Shown here piece after piece: positions 59,561 through 64,000 of a DNA stretch of 64,000 bases. Positions within the stretch are counted from its first letter, which is position 1, and each line of letters opens with the position of its first letter. Source of the DNA: Paraburkholderia sp. BCC1886. Lineage in GTDB: Bacteria; Pseudomonadota; Gammaproteobacteria; Burkholderiales; Burkholderiaceae. The position numbers and the translations under genes are program-made. Where the stretch lies: the NCBI RefSeq assembly GCF_900996245.1, contig NZ_CAAJGK010000043.1, positions 62,001-126,000 of the forward strand, given 5' to 3'. The notes under the pieces were generated by a model, which saw only the letters and a list, made by a program, of their open reading frames with translations, did no database searches and was not told the DNA's origin.

Positions 59561-61294
59561 TTACTGGATTACTCGCGTCACCCCACGCCCGCGCGGATCG
59601 GCCGCTGCTTCAGGCGTGTCGCCATTCACCTTGATAGCCTGAATATCGCCGCTGAAATCCTGCCCCTTCAGCGTGTAACCCTTCGCTTCGATCTGCTGGG
59701 CCAGTTCGCCGTCGATCGGCTTGTACGGCTCCCAGAAAATCGTGTTCGGCGGCAACAGCTGATGATGGAAACGCATCGCGGCCACCGCATCCGGCAACGG
59801 CATGTTGAAGTCGTACACGTTGTTGATGACCTGGAAGATCGACGTAAAGATGCGCGAGCCGCCAGGCGTGCCGATCACCAGCGACACCTTGCCGTCCTTC
59901 GTGAGGATGGTCGGGCTCATCGACGACAACGGCCGCTTCTTCGGTTCGATCGAATTCGCGTCGCTGCCCACCACGCCGAACATGTTGGCCACGCCCGGCT
60001 TCGCGGAGAAGTCGTCCATCTCGTCGTTCAGCACGATACCGGTGCCGTCCGCCACGACGCCCGAGCCGAAATAACCGTTGATGGTGTACGTATTCGAAAC
60101 CGCGTTACCCCATTTGTCGACCACCGAGAAATGCGTGGTCTCGGCCTTCTCCGGCATCGTGGTACCGAGCCCCGGCTGCACGCTCTTCGTGTTCGACGGC
60201 GTGTTCGGATTGACTTCGGCGGCGCGTTTGGCGAGATAGGCGTCGTCGGTCAATTGCGCGATCGGCACCTTGTAGAAGTCGGGATCGCCCAGATACTGCG
60301 CGCGATCGGCGAACACGCGCTTCTCGATTTCCGCGATCAGATGCACGTATTGCGCGGAGTTAAGCGTGACATCCTTGAAGTCGGGCGCGAGATCGGCCTT
60401 CATCTTCAGCAGTTGCACGAGACCGATACCGCCCGAACTCGGCGGCGGCGCGGTGTACACGCGATAGCCGTTCCAGTCGGCCTGCACCGGCTCGCGCCAC
60501 ACGGCCTTGTATTGCTGCAGATCGGCTTTGGTGATCAGCCCATGACCGCGCATCGAAGCGGCAATCAGATCGGCCGTCTTGCCGGAGTAGAAGTCTTTCG
60601 CACCCTGATCGGAGATACGTTGCAGCACCGCGGCGAGATCGGGCTGCTTGAAGTTCACGCCCTGCTTCAGGTTGGCGAAGTAGGTATCGAAGTTGGTCTT
60701 GCCGGCAAAATCTTTCGCCGACGCATCGCGACGCTCCTGCAACTGCTGGCTGACCTCGAAGCCGTCGGTTGCGTAGTGAATGGCCGGCGCCAGCACCTGC
60801 TTCCACTTGAGTTTGCCGAAGCGGCGCTGCGCCTGCCACATGCCGTCCACCGTGCCCGGCACCCCGACGGCGCGATAACCGTACAGGCTCATGCCCTTGA
60901 TGACCTCGCCCTTGTCGTCGAGATACATGTTCTTGGTCGCCGAGAGCGGCGCGCGCTCGCGGTAATCGAGGAAGTACGGCTTGCCGTTCACGTAGAGCGT
61001 CATGAAGCCGCCCCCGCCGATATTGCCTGCTTCGGGATACGTCACGGCTAGCGTGAAGGCAATAGCCACGGCGGCGTCGACGGCGTTACCGCCTTCCTTG
61101 AAAATCTGCTCGGCGGCGTCGGCGCTGAATTTGTCGGCCACCGCGATGGCGGAGGCGGACAGAACGGCCGGTTGAGCTTTCGCGGGCGCCTTGGCAATAG
61201 CCGGCGTGGCCTCGAGAAAACCGGTGGACACGGAGACGAGAGCGACCAGCGCGAACCCGCTGGCGGACGATTTGGCGTTGCGGAACAACCTCAT
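59561..61294 (-). CDS. ggt: Gamma-glutamyltranspeptidase
   Basis: A 577-residue periplasmic enzyme made as a precursor. Signal peptide about residues 1-33 (ends PAIA). The large-subunit motif GNIGGGGFMTLY, and the autocleavage and catalytic Thr at ETTHFSVVDKWGNAV (the second Thr of TTHFSV) open the small subunit; PLSSMSPTIL and GTPGGSRIFT follow. It cleaves gamma-glutamyl bonds of glutathione and transfers the glutamyl group. ATG at 61294 is preceded by GGGGGA. Terminator downstream. Confidence 0.92.
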   Translation of the reverse strand: MRLFRNAKSSASGFALVALVSVSTGFLEATPAIAKAPAKAQPAVLSASAIAVADKFSADAAEQIFKEGGNAVDAAVAIAFTLAVTYPEAGNIGGGGFMTLYVNGKPYFLDYRERAPLSATKNMYLDDKGEVIKGMSLYGYRAVGVPGTVDGMWQAQRRFGKLKWKQVLAPAIHYATDGFEVSQQLQERRDASAKDFAGKTNFDTYFANLKQGVNFKQPDLAAVLQRISDQGAKDFYSGKTADLIAASMRGHGLITKADLQQYKAVWREPVQADWNGYRVYTAPPPSSGGIGLVQLLKMKADLAPDFKDVTLNSAQYVHLIAEIEKRVFADRAQYLGDPDFYKVPIAQLTDDAYLAKRAAEVNPNTPSNTKSVQPGLGTTMPEKAETTHFSVVDKWGNAVSNTYTINGYFGSGVVADGTGIVLNDEMDDFSAKPGVANMFGVVGSDANSIEPKKRPLSSMSPTILTKDGKVSLVIGTPGGSRIFTSIFQVINNVYDFNMPLPDAVAAMRFHHQLLPPNTIFWEPYKPIDGELAQQIEAKGYTLKGQDFSGDIQAIKVNGDTPEAAADPRGRGVTRVIQ

Positions 61295-61424
61295 TGAATA
61301 TCCCCCAGGACGACACGTCATCTAACGAAACGAGATGCTGCCTTGGGCTTATAACATGCGAGCCACCCGATTGCGAACCTGCGGCCCGTGACGCGAAGCA
61401 TGCTGCGGTACACAAAAAGTGCTG

Positions 61425-62828
61425 TTACGCAGACCCGCGTTTGCTTCGTGCGATCTCATCGCCCGCACCCGGCGGCAAGCGCCGGGTCACCGGAATCGAC
61501 AGGAACGAAAACAGTCCGACCACCAGAAACGCGGGCCAGAAATCGCTGAAGACGATCTTCGAATGGCCCTGCACGTTATGCGAAATCTGCAGCACGATCC
61601 CGGCGATCGTCACGCCGAGTCCGAGCGAAATCTGTTGCACCACGCTCGCGACGCTGGTCGCCCGGCCCACGTCGCGGCTCGGAATATCCGCATACGCCAG
61701 CGTGTTGAGCGACGTGAACTGCAGCGACGGAAAGAAACCGCCGACCAGCACCACGCACCAGATCAACCAGTGCGGCGTGCCGGGGAAGAACAGTCCGTAG
61801 GTCACGATCACGAGTCCCGCGCACACCGCGTTGCCCATCAGCACGGTACGGAAGCCGAAGCGGCCGAGAATGCGCGACGTCGCCGTCTTCATGAAAATCG
61901 ACCCGAACGCGGACGCGCAGGTGATCGAACCGGACACGAACGCGGTCATGCCCAGACCTTCCTGCAACGCGAGCGGCAGCAGGAACGGCACCGCGCCGAG
62001 ACCGATGCGAAACAGCGAGCCGCCCAGCACGCTCGCGTGAAAACTCGGTATTCGCAACAGCCGCAGATCGAGCACCGGCAACTCGACACGGCTCGCGTAC
62101 AGCCAGTACGTCAACAGCAGCACCACGCCGAGCGCGCACATCGCGATGGACACGGTGTTCGACACCAGTTCGCCGCCCACCAGCGACAGCCCCAGCATGA
62201 ACAGCGACGCGCCGCTCGCCGACAGCGCAAAACCGGTCCAGTCGAGCCGGCCGGGATGCGCCTCGCGCACGTTCGCAATGTGTTTATTGGCGAGCCAGAT
62301 GCCGATCAGACCGATCGGAATGTTGATGAAGAAAATCAGGCGCCAGTGCAGATACGTCGTGATGAAGCCGCCCAGCGGCGGCCCGACTACCGGCCCGAGC
62401 AGCGCCGGCACGGTCAGATAGTTCACGGCGCGAATGAAGTCCGACTTCGGCACCGAGCGGAAAATGATGATGCGCCCGACCGGCACCATCATCGCGCCGC
62501 CGACGCCCTGCACGAAGCGCGCAACCACGAAGGTGCCGAGCGACGTGGAGGCGGCGCACATCAGCGAGCCGGCCATGAAAATGCCGATGGCGGTGCGGAA
62601 CACCGTGCGCGAGCCGAAGCGGTCCGCGACCCAGCCGCAAATGGGAATGAAGACGCCGAGACCGATGACGTAGGCCGTCACGGCCAGCTTCAGGGTAATC
62701 GGGTCGTGGCCGAGATCGTGCGCCAGCACCGGCAGCGAAGTCACGATGACCGTGCCGTCCACGTTTTCCATGAACATCGCGCAGGCGACGATGAGCGGAA
62801 CGATGAAGGCGCCTAAGGCGAGAGGCAT
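61425..62828 (-). CDS. DHA2-family MFS multidrug transporter (EmrB-like)
   Basis: A 467-residue protein with about 14 helices. FMENVDGTVIVTSLPVLAHD is the DHA2 helix-1 signature, GWVADRFGSRTVFRTAIG is motif A, and VQGVGGAMMVPVGRIIIFRS and GPVVGPPLGGFITTYLHWRL are motifs B/C. It is a likely proton-driven drug or metabolite exporter. No regulator is adjacent. Confidence 0.88.
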   Translation of the reverse strand: MPLALGAFIVPLIVACAMFMENVDGTVIVTSLPVLAHDLGHDPITLKLAVTAYVIGLGVFIPICGWVADRFGSRTVFRTAIGIFMAGSLMCAASTSLGTFVVARFVQGVGGAMMVPVGRIIIFRSVPKSDFIRAVNYLTVPALLGPVVGPPLGGFITTYLHWRLIFFINIPIGLIGIWLANKHIANVREAHPGRLDWTGFALSASGASLFMLGLSLVGGELVSNTVSIAMCALGVVLLLTYWLYASRVELPVLDLRLLRIPSFHASVLGGSLFRIGLGAVPFLLPLALQEGLGMTAFVSGSITCASAFGSIFMKTATSRILGRFGFRTVLMGNAVCAGLVIVTYGLFFPGTPHWLIWCVVLVGGFFPSLQFTSLNTLAYADIPSRDVGRATSVASVVQQISLGLGVTIAGIVLQISHNVQGHSKIVFSDFWPAFLVVGLFSFLSIPVTRRLPPGAGDEIARSKRGSA

Positions 62829-62874
62829 TGGCGAGGCGACGGGGGCGGACCCATCGGCGTAAAGGCGCGATTAT

Positions 62875-62912
62875 CGCATCGCATCGCGCGCGAAGCGCGG
62901 CGATGCGATGCG
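62875..62912. other. Perfect 13-bp hairpin between MFS and nucleotidyltransferase genes
   Basis: CGCATCGCATCGC (62875-62887) and GCGATGCGATGCG (62900-62912) enclose a 12-base loop that can itself pair (GCGC/GCGC). Very strong stem but no T-run in either direction; it may protect or terminate the nucleotidyltransferase transcript, which ends 52 bp upstream. Confidence 0.6.
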
Positions 62913-62952
62913 GGATGAAACGGGATAAAAGCGGGATAAAAGCGGGATGAAG
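62911..62952. repeat. CGGGATAAAAG tandem repeats
   Basis: Units CGGGATGAAA (62911), CGGGATAAAAG (62921 and 62932) and CGGGATGAAG (62943) lie between the strong hairpin and the stop codon of the nucleotidyltransferase gene. Confidence 0.8.
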
Positions 62953-62963
62953 CGACGCAGGCT

Positions 62964-63728
62964 TTATCGCGACGCGCTGACCAGCGGTTGCAACTGCGGC
63001 AGAATCTCGGCGCTCGCGCGCGCGACGTCGTTCGGGAAATCGATTTCGATCCACGGCGAGCCGGTCACGTCCGCCGTATCGAACACCTGGCTGCGTTCGA
63101 GCAGCAAATCGCGAACCGCTTCTTCGTGCGGCAGGTTGGCGCGACCGCTATCCACGTAGCCGGCCACGATCTGCGCAAATCGCCGCGCGGTGTCTTCGCG
63201 GAAACGGAAGAAGCCGACCGATTCGCCAATCGTGTCGTACTCGAGATTGACCGCCAGCTGCTTGCGCAATTCGACCGGCACGCCGTCTTTCAGACACAGC
63301 TTGACCGGCTCGTCGCCGGCTTCGAAATCGCGGTCGATCAACAGGCGGTTGGTCGTTTCACCCGCGACCAGCGCGTTCAGGATGCGCTCGTCGTAGAGCA
63401 CGTCCGCGTCCATCAGCAGCACGTCGCCGCCGCGCGTGAGCGCATCGGCCACCGTGTGCACCGTCAGCACGCTGCCAAGGTCGTAACGCGGGTTCAACAC
63501 CGTTTCCACCGGATGCGGCCAGTTGATACGCACCAGTTCCGCCTGCACCGATTCCGGCTGGAAGCCGAGCGCCAGCACCACGTCGGTCACGCCCGCGGTT
63601 TCGAGCATCTGCAGATGACGCTCGAGCAGACTCATGCCGTCGAACTGCAACAGGCACTTCGGGAACTGGGCTTGCGGCGGTTGCTGGAGGCGCAGGCCGA
63701 GGCCCGCAGCGAGAATGATGGCACGCAT
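62964..63728 (-). CDS. Nucleotidyltransferase (sugar/choline-phosphate NTP-transferase type)
   Basis: A 254-residue cytosolic enzyme: MRAIILAAGLGLRLQQPPQA has the nucleotidyltransferase Gx(A/G)xR-type loop, then KCLLQFDGMSLLERHLQ and LLMDADVLYD (metal-binding Asp pair) and ESVGFFRF. It would activate a phosphorylated headgroup or sugar with a nucleotide, for lipid or surface polymer synthesis. The next gene upstream on the same strand is a flippase-like membrane protein, so they may work in one envelope pathway. Exact substrate unknown. Confidence 0.78.
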   Translation of the reverse strand: MRAIILAAGLGLRLQQPPQAQFPKCLLQFDGMSLLERHLQMLETAGVTDVVLALGFQPESVQAELVRINWPHPVETVLNPRYDLGSVLTVHTVADALTRGGDVLLMDADVLYDERILNALVAGETTNRLLIDRDFEAGDEPVKLCLKDGVPVELRKQLAVNLEYDTIGESVGFFRFREDTARRFAQIVAGYVDSGRANLPHEEAVRDLLLERSQVFDTADVTGSPWIEIDFPNDVARASAEILPQLQPLVSASR

Positions 63729-63769
63729 GCGCGGTCCTTTAGCTTGAGAAATAAACGGATCAATCGGGA

Positions 63770-64000
63770 TTAATCGGCAACCGGCACGCGCGCCGTTGCG
63801 CGCCGCCGTTGCCAGTTTCGTTCGCTGAAATGCAACACCAGCAGGCCCGGCAAGCCTAGCAGGATTTCACGCGCGCGCTTGGTGAGCGACAACGCGAGCG
63901 CCGCATCGGGCGGCAAACCCACTAGCGGCGCCAGCAACAGGTAGCCGCCTTCCTGCACGCCGAGCGAGCCCGGAATCATGAAGGCCGCGCCACGAATCGC
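63770..64000 (-). CDS. Flippase-like / lysylphosphatidylglycerol-synthase-type membrane protein (partial, 5' end off window)
   Basis: Only the C-terminal 76 residues are visible. RGAAFMIPGSLGVQEGGYLL, then GLPPDAALALSLTKRAREIL, is the characteristic final motif of UPF0104/LPG_synthase-TM proteins (HpnL-like). It sits 41 bp upstream of the nucleotidyltransferase gene and so probably shares its transcript, pointing to membrane-lipid or glycan modification. The start and most of the membrane domain lie outside the window. Confidence 0.75.
   Translation of the reverse strand, partial: AIRGAAFMIPGSLGVQEGGYLLLAPLVGLPPDAALALSLTKRAREILLGLPGLLVLHFSERNWQRRRATARVPVAD

Noticed and set aside
1..64000. 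Prophage, insertion sequence, tRNA or integration boundary
   Set aside because: No integrase, transposase, terminal inverted repeats, tRNA-like cloverleaf or sharp composition change was seen.

Overview
The window looks like a stretch of chromosome from a beta-proteobacterium of the Burkholderiaceae, most likely Paraburkholderia. This rests on the very high GC content, dense gene packing with many 4-bp stop/start overlaps, numerous LysR/AraC/GntR regulators, and typical soil-bacterium gene sets (protocatechuate ring-cleavage genes, many amino-acid and amine importers, DUF1275 and XapX proteins). I see no rRNA, tRNA, CRISPR array, insertion sequence, phage gene or replication origin. Sixty protein genes are called; two are cut by the window edges.

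Layout. 1-4 kb: a secreted glyoxalase-fold protein (partial), DUF1275 and XapX membrane proteins, a variant HD-domain protein and a cyclic-nucleotide-gated MscS channel, all on the minus strand. 4-8.5 kb: a YtcJ-like amidohydrolase, an isochorismatase-type hydrolase and a DoxX protein, with a LysR regulator divergent from doxX. 8.5-14 kb: a 1009-residue winged-helix/NTPase/TPR regulator and a LysR/MFS divergent pair. 14-19 kb: an amino-acid catabolic locus (solute-binding protein, GATase1-AraC regulator, D-amino-acid-dehydrogenase-like oxidase, asparaginase) in which the regulator gene is flanked by two nearly identical 38-bp elements. 19-29.6 kb: a GcvA-like LysR gene divergent from a polyamine-type ABC transporter operon that also carries a HAD hydrolase, a DAO-family oxidase and an aldehyde dehydrogenase, followed by a GMC oxidoreductase and the binding protein on the other strand.

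29.8-37 kb: LysE exporter, MocR-type regulator, omega-amino-acid:pyruvate aminotransferase, an H1/AlgP-like basic protein, a GNAT/XRE-cupin pair, and a two-gene operon of a ParD-like antitoxin-family protein with a complete methionine aminopeptidase. 37-43 kb: a liv-type ABC operon with a fused LivH-LivM permease and a divergent TetR gene. 43-46 kb: HxlR regulator, MFS transporter and PLP decarboxylase. 46-51 kb: the protocatechuate-branch operon pcaI-pcaJ-pcaB-pcaD-pcaC with a divergent LysR gene. 51-55 kb: folE, a DedA-rhodanese fusion and a Cache-GGDEF diguanylate cyclase. 55-59 kb: a phosphate/polyphosphate neighbourhood (CHAD protein, PiT transporter behind Pho-box-like repeats, PPK2 kinase). 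59-64 kb: VOC protein, gamma-glutamyltranspeptidase, DHA2-type MFS pump, a sugar-nucleotide-type nucleotidyltransferase and the end of a flippase-like membrane protein.

Most functions fit catabolism and uptake of amino acids, amines and aromatics under local regulators. The observations most worth following are the duplicated 38-bp element around the GATase1-AraC gene, the ParD-like/MetAP operon with its phased CATATA half-sites, the unusual polyamine-type operon containing HAD and GMC enzymes, and the Pho-box-like array in the CHAD/PiT/PPK2 cluster. All functional statements come from reading motifs by eye; no database search was run.
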